Source: Macrostomum hystrix
Taxonomy: Eukaryota; Platyhelminthes; Macrostomidae
Direction: 5' to 3'
Length of the DNA: 64,000 nucleotides
Assembly: GCA_950097015.1 (NCBI GenBank)
Contig: CATNEN010000008.1
Location: forward strand, 744,001-808,000
Below are positions 1-10,681 of this stretch, one piece after another. A model generated the notes under the pieces. The model was not told the origin of the DNA and made no database searches. It saw only the letters and a list, made by a program, of their open reading frames with translations. Position 1 is the first letter of the stretch; the number at the start of each line of letters is the position of its first letter. The position numbers and the translations under genes were made by a program.

Positions 1-3000
1 ATAACCCTGTACGTGGTGGTGGTCCTGCTAGTCCTTATCTGCTTCATGACAGTCCTGATCTTCGTGATCTATCGGAAGCTGCGGCTAGAGAGCGAGCTGC
101 ACGGCATGAACTGGCGCATCTCCTGGGAGGAGCTAGAGCCCACTGAGCGCGTTGCCGCTCGGAGACGCAGCATGGCTCAGCAGCAGCCTGTGCCAACGCG
201 CCAGCAACAGCAGCAGCAGCTACCGCAGCCTCAGACTACAAGCAAGAAGAAACGATCTCAATCCAATGCTAAGAATCAGCAGCAGCAGCAGCAGCAGCAT
301 CAGCAGGGTCATCGCAGATCAGATAGCGGCTGCCTGTTCTTTCCGAATCACCGCGCCTCCAGACGGTCGAATCGCGGCGATGACGCCAACGATGCGGCCG
401 CTGAAACCCTGCCGCTGCGAGCATCGTCAGGAGCCGGCGTTGTCGCCGACGACAACCAGAGCGGCGGCCTGGTGGCCATCGGCATGGAACCGGATGGGGC
501 CAGCATGGAATCGGTTGAGACCATCGCTGGAGTCCCGCTTAGCCAGATGTCCACAGCCCAGCTATTCGCCAAGACCGCCTACTACAAGGGCTCGCTGGTG
601 GCCCTGAAGCGGCTGCATTTGAAAAACAAGCGCATTGAAGTCAGCAATCGCCTGCTGATGGAGGTGAAGCGAGTGAAAGATTTGGCGTCGGACAATGTTG
701 TGAGATTCATTGGCGCCTGCTTGGACTCGCCACACGAGTGCCTGGTTACAGAGTACTGCCCCAAGGGTTCGCTGCAGGACATACTGGAGAATGACAACCT
801 CAACTTGGACTGGATGTTCAAGATGTCCCTCATGGCCGACATCTGTCGGGTTGGTTTTTTAATCGAATTTTACTGTTTTTACTGTTCAGTTACTGTGGGA
901 GAAGGGGTGAGAGAAGAGCTGCAATGTGTGGGAGAAGGGGTGAGAGAAGAGCTGCAATGTGTGGGAGAAGGGGTGAGAGAAGAGCTGCAATGTGTGGGAG
1001 AAGGGGTGAGAGAAGAGCTGCAATGTGTGGGAGAAGGGGTGAGAGAAGAGCTGCAATGTGTGGGAGAAGGGAAGAGAGAAGAGCTGCAATGTGTGGGAGA
1101 AGGGGAAGAGAGAAGAGCTGCAATGTGTGGGAGAAGGGGTGAGATAGGCGTTTTGTGTAATGTACGACTCGTAGAATACTGAATGCAAAACTTCTGCCCC
1201 TCTTACTCAGGGCATGATCTATCTGCATCACTCGTTCGGTTCCCATGGCAACCTGAAGTCTTCAAATTGCATGGTGGACTCGCGGTTCAGCCTGAAGATT
1301 GCGGACTTCGGCCTGCGCACCCTGCGCAGTCACAAGGTCGACTACAAGGACAAGGAGGACAGCGAATACTCCACCTACAGAAGTGAGTTCCCTAACCCTG
1401 TCTAACAGGTCCATAATCCTGCCTAACAGGTCCATAACCCTGTCTAACAGGTCCATAACCCTGTCTAACAGGTCCATAACCCTGTCTAACAGGTCAATAA
1501 CCCTGTCTAACAGGTCCATAACCCTGTCTAACAGGTCCATAACCCTGTCTAACAGGTCCATAATCCTGCCTAACAGGTCCATAACCCTGTCTAACAGGTC
1601 AATAACCCTGTCTAACAGGTCCATAACCCTGTCTAACAGGTCCATAACCCTGTCTAACAGGTCCATAACCCTGTCTAACAGGTCCATAACCCTGTCTAAC
1701 AGGTCCATAACCCTGTCTAACAGGTCCATAACCTATTTAACAGGTGTATAACCTGTCTAACAGGTCCCTGACCTTGTCTAGTTCTAGACCAGTCACTTGT
1801 CTAACAATAAACCGTAGATTTCTATCACGTGATTACCTAATTAAACTTATAAGACGAGTTTTAAATTTTATATTTGCCTAAAATGCGATCGGCTGTGTTT
1901 TGAGTTTTGAGTTCGAGCTTGAGGTTTTCATTTCATCTCATAATCGAATGCGTACATTATATACTTTCCGATTTGCAGAAAAATTCTATGGTAAGAACTT
2001 GCGAAAAAATCACTTTTTTTATCAGAGATTGAAATAAATTTCTAGAAGTCACATCATGCACGACGCCTCTTTTGCTCCAATTTTAAGTCAGAGCGGAATT
2101 AATATTATCCACATTCTAGTAAGACTCCCAACTTTAGGATTTAACTTTTTACTCAGAAAAATCGAAGTCCAATAGAATTTTACACGTCACTAGATTTACT
2201 TGCCAATCAAGGCAGAAAATTTATTCTATTTTCTTCAACTTATGCATCATTATAAAATATTCGTTACTTTTACTTCCGTTACATTCAGTGACGTTACTTC
2301 TAATAGACTCGGCCTTTGCTTTCAATTTCGTTACTTTCGTCTGCTTCAGATTCATCATCCTTAATTCCACTTGCGTTACTTTTAGTTCCGTTACTTTCCG
2401 TCGCTTCTGTGTTCCAAGTATTAGGCGATTTTGTCGTAAAAAAATCTGTCTGCTTTGCATTGCCCCCCACCACTGGCTTCATCATTGTCAGAGTTGAGCA
2501 CAATTTTGCTTGCGAGAACACTTGGCTGATTTACAAAACAATGAGTTCCGAAAAAATTGAAGTTTTATTTCGAAGTGGTTGTGTAGGAATTTCAATTTTT
2601 TTATTTTTTATAGTCACTTTTTGCACTTTTATCTTTGACACCTGGATATATACATGTAGTTTCATTTGATGCAGTCAGCCACACATCAATTGCTTGAATA
2701 TCGTAGCCAAAATTGTTTTATTATTAAAAATACTAACTACATAAGGTTTGAGAAATAGGGACAATAAGGGATTCAAAATGCTAGATATTGATGCAAACTG
2801 TTAGATATTGGTGCAAACTGTTAGATATTGGTGCAAACTGATAGATATTGGTGCAAACTGTTAGATATTGATGCAAACTGTTAGATATTGATGCAAACTG
2901 TTAGATATTGATGCAAACTGTTAGATATTGGTGCAAACTGTTAGATATTGATTCAAACTGTTAGATATTGATGCAAACTGTTAGATATTGGTGCAAACTG

Positions 3001-6000
3001 TTAGATATTGATGCAAACTGTTAGATATTGATGCAAACTGTTAGATATTGGTGCAAACTGTTAGATATTGATGCAAACTGTTAGATATTGGTGCAGACTG
3101 TTAGATATTGATGCAAACTGTTAGATATTGATGCAGACTGTTAGATATTGATGCAAACTGTTAGATATTGGTGCAAACTGTTAGATATTGATGCAAACTG
3201 TTAGATATTGATGCAAACTGTTAGATATTGGTGCAAACTGTTAGATATTGATGCAAACTGTTAGATATTGGTGCAGACTGTTAGATATTGATGCAAACTG
3301 TTAGATATTGATGCAAACTGTTAGATATTGATGCAAACTGTTAGATATTGGTGCAAACTGTTAGATATTGATGCAAACTGTTAGATATTGAATCAAACTG
3401 TTAGATATTGATGCAAACTGTTAGATATTGGTGCAAACTGTTAGATATTGATGCAAACTGTTAGATATTGATGCAGACTGTTAGATATTGATGCAAACTG
3501 TTAGATATTGATGCAAACTGTTAGATATTGATGCAAACTGTTAAAACTGTTAGATATTGATTCAAACTGTTAGATATTGATGCAAACTGTTAGATATTGG
3601 TGCAAACTGTTAGATATTGATGCAAACTGTTAGATATTGATTCAAACTGTTAGATATTGGTGCAGACTGTTAGATATTGGTGCAAACTGTTAGATATTGA
3701 TTCAAACTGTTAGATATTGGTGCAAACTGTTAGATATTGATGCAAACTGTTAGATATTGATGCAAACTGTTAGATATTGGTGCAAACTGTTAGATATTGA
3801 TGCAAACTGTTAGATATTGATTCAAACTGTTAGATATTGATGCAAACTGTTAGATATTGATGCAAACTGTTAGATATTGATGCAAACTGTTAGATATTGA
3901 GTGCAAACTGTTAGATATTGATGCAAACTGTTAGATATTGATGCAAACTGTTAGATATTGATGCAAACTGTTAGATATTGATGCAAACTGTTAGATATTG
4001 ATGCAAACTGTTAGATATTGATGCAAACTGTTAGATATTGGTGCAGACTGTTAGATATTGATGCAAACTGGTAGACTTTGGTTCTAACCAATCTTATTCT
4101 CAGAAAGCATTCAGCTGTGAGCAATTTTTCGTTAAATTTGTTGCTACCAGTTGCCGAGAACATGTAAGGAGATCCCGAAAATTGACTTTGAGGGATTTGG
4201 AGAAGGGGAGACTGAAATATGGGAACAGGGAGGTTGTTGCAAAGAAAACTTCCTGTCTAGCTTCGGTTGGGAATGGGGATTTTCCCCGGCCTCGCAACTT
4301 TTCCCCGATCTGCCAACATCCCCGTTACGTGCATAATGGCTAGTAGCTATACGGTTTTTTACTTTCTTTCAGCATCGGTTTGTTTCCTAGAAAATAAAAT
4401 CGATTGGAAAAGAAGGCCGGATGACTGGCTCAGTGGAGGCTCAGGCTGTGGGTGGACGGCTGTGAAGTCCAGTCAGATTGTTGGTATGGGATAAAACTGC
4501 CAGGCAGTTAGTTTTCTCTGCCTACCAAATCTTTGCGTGCTGGAGACTTGACAGCTTTTTGCACTGAGAAGCCAGAATTTTAGCTATCAACAGGACTGGC
4601 GGAATAGCTCAGGGTGGGGGAATAGCTCAGGGTGGGGGGAATAGCTCAGGGTGGGGGGAATAGCTCAGGGTGGGGGGAATAGCTCAGGGTGGGGGGGAAT
4701 AGCTCAGGGTGGGGGGGGAATAGCTCAGGATGAGGGGAATAGCTCAGGATGAGGAGGGGAATAGCTCAGGATGAGGAGGGAATAGCTCAGGATGAGGGGA
4801 ATAGCTCAGGATGAGGAGGGGAATAGCTCAGGGTGAGGGGAATAGCTCAGGATGAGGAGGGAATAGCTCAGGATGAGGGGAAAAGCTCAGGATGGGGGGA
4901 ATAGCTCAGGGTGAGGGGAATAGCTCAGCGTGAGGAGGGGAAAAGCTCAGGATGAGGAGGGAATAGCTCAGGATGAGGGGAATAGCTCAGGGTGAGGGGA
5001 ATAGCTCAGCGTGAGGAGGGGAAAAGCTCAGGATGAGGGGAAAAGCTCAGGATGAGGGGAATAGCTCAGGGTGAGGGGAATAGCTCAGCGTGAGGAGGGG
5101 AAAAGCTCAGGATGAGGGGAATAGCTCAGGATGAGGGGAATAGCTCAGGGTGAGGGGAATAGCTCAGGATGAGGGGAATATTTTTGGGCAAGGGGAAATC
5201 TGACCCCCCTTAAGGTGAGATAAGGTAAGGTCACATAAGGTTACCATGATATCTTCGTGAAGTATCTCAATTTTAAACATTTTTGAAGCACTTACGCCAA
5301 TATTTGAATTAAATTTTGAGTTAGCTCTGATGTCAGAGAGTGCCAACTGTGTACTATTCGAACTGAAATCCCAAACCAGGCAAGCTGTGGACAGCCCCGG
5401 AGCTGCTCAGAGACCCAGCGCCGCCGTTCGAGGGCACCAAAGAGGGCGACGTGTACAGCTTCGCCATCATCTGCCAGGAGATCATCTACAGGAAGGGCGT
5501 GTTTTTCATTAGCGACTCGGACTTCATTGAACCGCAGGGTGAGCTGCTGTGCCAACTGAAGGCTGCGTACGGCTGTTCAGTCCATGGACTGGGGGGACGC
5601 CCCACCCACCCTCAGATACCCCAGCTGACGCTGGCACCCATTTAACAGATGATGCTGAGTTAAGCCGAGAATCGAACCCCGGACCTTCAATTCTAGCGAG
5701 TCCTAGGCTCTTACCACAGGGTCTATAACCCCTTGGGTATGGAGACAGAGATTTGATGGTAAATGCTGGCCGAAATGAACATATATGCAAATCCCCTAGA
5801 CTGGGAGAATTTTAAATGACCAAACTGAATAAGAAAGTAAGGCCATATGAGTCTATGTTTATGCTGATAGGATTTAAAGGCCTGGTCCAGTTTGTTCATT
5901 TCAGAGCTAAATCTGAATTAAATATTTCATCAGCAGCAAAAGCGATGTTAAATCATTTCCACTCTCATCCAGTGACGATAATATCATACTCGTAAATAAA

Positions 6001-8756
6001 TGCTAATGTCAGGTTTGAGGTCTGAGAATCTTTTTCTAACGGAATCTCAAAAACGAAAAGACCGAATTATATTTGTGCTACTTACAGTAATAAACTAAGA
6101 GGTAAAAATCTAGATTTAAAGGTTATTTTCTGTGGGTTTTTTTGCAAGTACACATTGCACTCACATTGCACTCACTTAGTGTGGGAATAGGATAAGAGAG
6201 ATAGGACCGGGGTTCGATTCCCAACTCACGTGAAACTATTTGTGTCCTTAAGCAAGACACTTAACTCTGCGTTGCTTCAGCTCACCAGCTATTAACAGTA
6301 TAAAAGGGCACGATATTTTTCTCGAATGACCGAATAACCGATTTTCGTCAAAGTCCCCCATATGGATCTGAATTTTCCGTCCTTGACGATGAACCAACTT
6401 TCAAGGCCGTCCGAGGTCAGCATCTTCGAGACAATCAGCGATTCAGGAAGATGTTTGATCGGATAAAGCGTAAAATTTCATTCCGAGTTCTCATGTGGGG
6501 ATTTAGGAGGTACAGAAAAGAGAAAATGTGGGCATTTGAAATACCACCCGTGATCTACTGTTAATTGGGTCCATGGACTGAACAGCCGTTCGCAGCTTTC
6601 AGATGCGTCGGGTTCGGGATTGCCCACTCCACGCCAACCCCAACTGCTCCATATCTGTCCGCAGACATTCTCGAGCTGGTCCGCTCGCACCAGAACCCGC
6701 CGTTTCGACCGGCCCTAGTCGAAGAGATGGCGGACCTCGAGGCCGACCGGTCGGCGTCCCTAGCAACCCTCCTGCAGCTCTGTTGGCACGAGGATCCGAG
6801 CGCCAGGCCGACATTCAACGCGGCCAAGAGTCGGATTAATCGATTCAACAAGGACGCCGAGTCCAGCAACATCTTGGACAACCTGCTCAAGCGCATGGAG
6901 CAGTACTCAAACAATTTGGAGAGCCTGGTTGCCAAGCGAACGGATCAGTACCAGGTGGAGAAGAAGAAGGCGGAGGATCTACTGTACTGCATGCTACCGA
7001 AGGCGGTGGCGACTACGCTGATGAGAGGCGAATTGGTCACGGCCGAGTGGTTCGACTCTGTCAGCATCTATTTCTCTGACATTTGCGGCTTCACGGCGCT
7101 GTCTAGCGAGAGCACACCTCTGCAGGTAAACTGTAAACTGTAAACTGTAAACTGTAAACTGTAAACTGTAAACTGTAAACAGTAAACTGTAAACAGTAAA
7201 CTGTAAACAGTAAACTGTAAACTGTAAACTGTAAACTGTAAACTGTAAACTGTAAACTCTAAACTGTAAACTGTAAACTGTAAACTGTAAAATGAGATTC
7301 GAACTTTCGACCTCTCTGTCAGAAGTGCGAAGGCCCCTACGCTCACTAAAAAATGAACTCTACTTTACTGTAACCCCAGGTGGTGACTCTGCTGAACGAT
7401 CTGTACACCCTGTTCGACCGCATCATCGAACAGTACAGCTGCTACAAAGTCGAGACCATCGGTGACGCCTACATGGTGGTGTCCGGCTTGCCGGAAAGAA
7501 ACGGCAACCGACACGCCGGGGAAATAGCCAGAATGGCGCTAAGCTTTCTTAGCAACATCTTCAGTTTCGAGATTCGGCACATGCCCGGAGTGCAGCTCAA
7601 ACTGCGCATCGGCATTCACTCCGGTGAGGGGCGAAATTTATCAAAATTGCTTTATTTTCCTAGTTTGATCCCACGACATCTGATATCCCATGAAAACTGT
7701 TATCCCATGACAACTGATATCCCATGACAACTGATATCCCATGACAACTGATATCCCATGACAACTGTTATCCCATGACAACTGATTTCCCATGACAACT
7801 GATATCCCATGACAACTGTCATCGCACCATGGCTCCTTAGGCCCAGTCTGCGCAGGTGTTGTTGGCCTGAAGATGCCCCGCTACTGCCTGTTCGGCGACA
7901 CTGTCAACACGGCCTCCCGGATGGAGAGCAACGGCATGCCGCTGAAGATTCACATCAGCGCAGCCACGCACCAACTGCTCAGCGACATTGGCGGCTTTGT
8001 CACCACCGTGCGTGGAGAAGTCGAGATGAAGGTGAGATTCGAATGAAGTAACCTTGTCGAACTCGAAATTTAAATTTATAAATCCTCTTTCGTAACTGGT
8101 CCAATCAATAACCATCTGAGAAAACACAACTGGCTTTATCTCACACCTGGTCGTATCTCCCACCTGTAATTATCTCACAACTGACCTTATCTCACACCTA
8201 GCCTTATCTCACACCTGGCTTTATCACACCTGGCCTTATCTCACACCTAGCCTTATCTCACACCTGGCTTTATCACAACTGGGTTTATCACACCTGGCTT
8301 TTCTCACACCTGGCCTTATCTCACACCTAGCCTTATCTCACACCTGGCTTTATCACACCTGGCCTTATCTCACCTGGCCTTATCTCACACCTGGCCTTAT
8401 CTCACACCTAGCCTTATCTCACACCTGGCTTTATCACAACTGGGTTTATCACACCTGGCTTTTCTCACACCTAGCCTTATCTCACACCGTGGCTTATCTC
8501 ACACCTAGCCTTATCTCACACCTAGCCTTATCTCACACCTAGCCTTATCTCACACCTGGCTTTATCACACCTGGCCTTATCGAAAGGCTTTATCACACCC
8601 GGCCTTATCTCACACCTAGCCTTATCTCACACCTGGCCTTATCTTAAACCTTGCGAACTGCAGGGCAAAGGCAAGCAGCTGACCTACTGGCTACACGGAG
8701 AAGGTGACAAGCTCATCGATCCACCCCACTCGGAGAACGGCGCAGCGACACCTTGA
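1..8756 (+). CDS. receptor-type guanylyl cyclase, 3' seven exons (5' truncated by window)
   Basis: Single-pass membrane receptor that converts GTP to cGMP. My exon model is 1-849, 1211-1382, 5380-5538, 6665-7125, 7380-7623, 7841-8031 and 8664-8756. It has GT-AG junctions and no frame break (722 residues plus stop); the ligand-binding ectodomain lies upstream of the window. Order within the visible part: a transmembrane helix (residues about 4-22); a long polar juxtamembrane segment with two glutamine tracts (about 60-105); a kinase-homology domain (about 185-440) with [14 protein letters not shown] in place of the HRD loop, and IADFG; a dimerisation helix ending near LLYCMLP; and the cyclase domain (about 525-690). 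In the cyclase, FSDICGFT and ETIGDAYM carry the metal aspartates, while Glu in VETIGD and Cys in YCLFGDTVN are the GTP-selecting residues. The HGN loop indicates a pseudokinase, as in natriuretic-peptide receptors. The glutamine-rich insert of about 150 residues is longer than usual. The ligand cannot be told from this part. Confidence 0.95.
892..1144. repeat. 33-bp tandem repeat in cyclase intron 1
   Basis: About 7.5 copies of a 33-bp unit containing GTGGGAGAAGGGGTGAGAGA. The array fills most of the 361-bp intron 850-1210. Each unit holds a donor-like GGTGAGA. Because 33 is a multiple of three and the unit has no stop, the exon 1 reading frame stays open through the array to a stop at 1180-1182. 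Confidence 0.95.
1391..1770. repeat. 21-bp tandem repeat in cyclase intron 2
   Basis: About 17-18 copies of a 21-bp unit containing CCATAACCCTGTCTAACAGG, beginning a few bases after the splice donor at 1383. Each unit carries CTAAC, AG and GT in the gene's sense direction, resembling a branch point, an acceptor and a donor. Intron 2 is 1383-5379. Confidence 0.95.
1771..2775. other. unique AT-rich intron sequence
   Basis: Part of cyclase intron 2. Short ORFs here have biased composition and resemble no protein I know. A loose set of GTTACTTTC-like motifs occurs around 2265-2405. I see no gene. Confidence 0.6.
2776..4076. repeat. 20-bp tandem repeat, about 65 copies, cyclase intron 2
   Basis: Regular 20-bp unit TTAGATATTGATGCAAACTG. 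The main variants are A/G at the first base of RTGCAAACTG, plus ATTCAAACTG and GCAGACTG. The phase is broken near 3541, where a partial unit is inserted, and near 3900 by one extra base. Variant units recur in runs, which suggests expansion by unequal exchange or replication slippage. Confidence 0.97.
4077..4595. other. unique intron sequence
   Basis: Spacer between two arrays of cyclase intron 2. Short ORFs only; I see no gene, element or RNA. Confidence 0.5.
4596..5183. repeat. 19-bp-class tandem repeat with tRNA box-A-like unit, cyclase intron 2
   Basis: About 30 copies of a unit around AATAGCTCAGGATGAGGGG, 18-23 bp long because the G run and a GAGG insert vary. TAGCTCAGGGTGG resembles the 5' end and A box of a tRNA gene (TAGCTCAGNNGG). 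No B box accompanies it, so these are not tRNA genes. Confidence 0.93.
5556..5735 (-). mobile_element. tRNA-derived SINE (family S1), antisense to the cyclase
   Basis: On the minus strand a tRNA-like head with box B GGTTCGATTC leads to a conserved body ending in AGTCCATGGACTGAACAGCC and CGCAGCC. The same body recurs at about 6190, 13025, 18745, 32349, 33720 and 61825. The tail lies about 18 bp downstream of the exon 3 donor at 5539. Confidence 0.8.
5736..6189. other. unique intron sequence
   Basis: Middle of cyclase intron 3 (5539-6664), between two SINE copies. I see no coding sequence or element. Confidence 0.5.
6190..6612 (+). mobile_element. SINE family S1 copy, split by a nested insertion
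   Basis: The head has box B GGTTCGATTCCC at about 6211 and the body runs through AGCAAGACACTTAACTCTGC. It then breaks at 6291 and resumes at about 6570 with GTCCATGGACTGAACAGCCG. The interrupting 275 bp are listed separately. The SINE tail ends about 50 bp before the exon 4 acceptor at 6664. Confidence 0.75.
6291..6565. mobile_element. candidate small DNA element nested in SINE
   Basis: The inserted segment is bounded by exact 10-bp inverted ends, ATTAACAGTA and TACTGTTAAT. Its interior near 6455-6560 (CGGATAAAGCG, AAAATGTGGG, CTACTGTT) resembles 61070-61190, so it belongs to an interspersed family. The class is unknown and it has no ORF. Confidence 0.5.
7126..7288. repeat. 7-bp GTAAACT array starting at the splice donor of cyclase intron 4
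   Basis: About 23 units of GTAAACT, with occasional GTAAACA and one CTAAACT. The first unit is the splice donor itself (CAG|GTAAACTG). The array occupies most of the 254-bp intron 7126-7379. Confidence 0.97.
7289..7352 (-). mobile_element. tRNA-derived SINE head fragment
   Basis: The minus strand reads like a degenerate tRNA 3' half: GAGAGGTCGAAAGTTCGAAT followed by CTCA, with a box-B-like core. The same kind of fragment occurs at 19975-20050. It directly abuts the GTAAACT array. Confidence 0.4.
7672..7822. repeat. 18-bp tandem repeat in cyclase intron 5
   Basis: About 8 copies of CATGACAACTGATATCCC with A/T variation, filling most of the 217-bp intron 7624-7840. Confidence 0.92.
8150..8648. 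repeat. 17-bp-class tandem repeat in cyclase intron 6
   Basis: Roughly 28 copies around CTTATCTCACACCTGGC, with shorter TATCACACCTGG variants. The array fills most of intron 8032-8663 and stops about 15 bp before the acceptor. It is pyrimidine-rich on the gene's sense strand. Confidence 0.93.
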
Positions 8757-9394
8757 AACAAAAGCTTGGCGAAGCGGCGGATGTAGTTTATAGCCCCTTC
8801 ACTAAGGGATTTCGCCACGAAAACTATCCATTTTAACACGTGACACGTCTCCCTTGGCCATATATACCTTCCCATTCTCTGCCGTGTCTGGCTCAGTTCA
8901 TGCATACGAGTATATTGTATGACCATACTCGAGTATATTGATCTACTGATATCAACAGCACATTGTATAGCTGGCATTTCATTTCATTTGATAAAAAAGC
9001 AAGAGATTAACTTCTATGAGTATTTTTAACCGGCAAGTAAGTAAACACAACTTCACATAGAAATATTTAGCAAACCTTAAAACTAACTTATGTTTCCGTG
9101 CTCGAAGATCAGGTCACTGTTTTTGTTTAAAAAATGTTTTCAGCGCATTCAATCGATTGCAAACTATCCGCTTTATTGGTCTTGTCTCCGCGCGTGCAAC
9201 GAAGTTCCACCATTTCTCTGCCTCGATATTTAATGAGTCGAAATTTTGCTTTCTTGCGCAAAAACGTTTACTTACTAATTTTGTTAGCGAAAATATTGTG
9301 TGAATATTTGTAAAAAAATAAGTAAATCCAGATGGGAAAACTTTCACGGGATAAAGGGAAACTTTCCCTTCAGGGAAAAAGGATTTAGGAATAT
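8757..9394. other. cyclase 3' flank
   Basis: AT-rich sequence after the cyclase stop. I found no clear AATAAA close to the stop codon, so the transcript end is undetermined. No other gene is seen. Confidence 0.5.
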
Positions 9395-10681
9395 TCCCTG
9401 TGGATTTAGGAATGATTCTCTGCGTGATTTAAGAATATTCCCTGGGTGATTTAGGAATGATTCTCTGTGGGATTTAGGAATGGTTCTCTGTGGTATTTAG
9501 GAATGGTTCTCTGTGGTATTTAGGAATGGTTCTCTGTGGGATTTAGGAATGGTTCTCTGTGGTATTTAGGAATGGTTCTCTGTGGTATTTAGGAATGGTT
9601 CTCTGTGGTATTTAGGAATGATTCTCTGTGGTATTTAGGAATGATTCTCTGTGCGATTTAGGAATGATTCTCTGTGGGATTTAGGAATGATTCTCTGTGC
9701 GATTTAGGAATGATTCTCTGTGGGATTTAGGAATGGTTCTCTGTGGGATTTAGGAATGATTCTCTGTGGGATTTAGGAATGATTCTCTGTGCGATTTAGG
9801 AGTGATTCCCTCTGGGATTTAGGAATGATTCTCTGTCGGATTTAGGAATGATTCTGTGTCGGATTTAGGAATGATTCTCTGTCGGATTTAGGAATGATTC
9901 TCTGTCGGATTTAGGAATGATTCTCTGTCGGATTTAGGAATGATTCTCTGTCGGATTTAGGAATGGTTCTCTGTGGGATTTAGGAATGATTCTCTGTGGG
10001 ATTTAAGAATCATTCCCTGTAGGATTTTGGAATGATTCCCTGTGGGATTTACGAATGGTTCTCTGTGAATTTAGGAATGATTCTCTGTAGGATTTAGGAA
10101 TGATTCTGTGTCGGATTAAGGAATGATTCTGTGTCGGATTTAGGAATGATTCTCTGTCGGATTTAGGAATGATTCTCTGTCGGATTTAGGAATGATTCTC
10201 TGTCGGATTTAGGAATGGTTCTCTGTGGGATTTAGGAATGATTCTGTGTCGGATTTAGGAATGATTCTCTGTCGGATTTAGGAATGATTCTCTGTCGGAT
10301 TTAGGAATGATTCTCTGTCGGATTTAGGAATGATTCTCTGTCGGATTTAGGAATGATTCTCTGTCGGATTTAGGAATGATTCTCTGTCGGATTTAGGAAT
10401 GGTTCTCTGTGGGATTTAGGAATGATTCTGTGTCGGATTTAGGAATGATTCTCTGTCGGATTTAGGAATGATTCTCTGTCGGATTTAGGAATGATTCTCT
10501 GTCGGATTTAGGAATGATTCTCTGTCGGATTTAGGAATGGTTCTCTGTGGGATTTAGGAATGATTCTCTGTGGGATTTAAGAATCATTCCCTGTAGGATT
10601 TTGGAATGATTCCCTGTGGGATTTACGAATGGTTCTCTGTGAATTTAGGAATGATTCTCTGTAGGATTTAGACTCTGTAGG
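9395..10681. repeat. 23-bp tandem repeat, about 55 copies, intergenic
   Basis: Unit around GATTTAGGAATGATTCTCTG plus TSG. A distinctive variant run (AAGAATCATTCCCTGTAGG, then TTTGGAATGATTCCC) occurs at about 10005 and again at about 10579. That indicates a duplicated block of about 574 bp, or 25 units. Confidence 0.97.

Noticed and set aside
2776-4076. CRISPR-like array
   Set aside because: Units are contiguous with no spacers, and the genome is animal.
4596-5183. Cluster of tRNA genes
   Set aside because: Only the A-box side is present; no T arm, B box or full-length cloverleaf can form in a 19-bp unit.
7837-8163. Minus-strand ORF of 108 codons over cyclase exon 6
   Set aside because: It is a shadow of the conserved cyclase domain on the plus strand.
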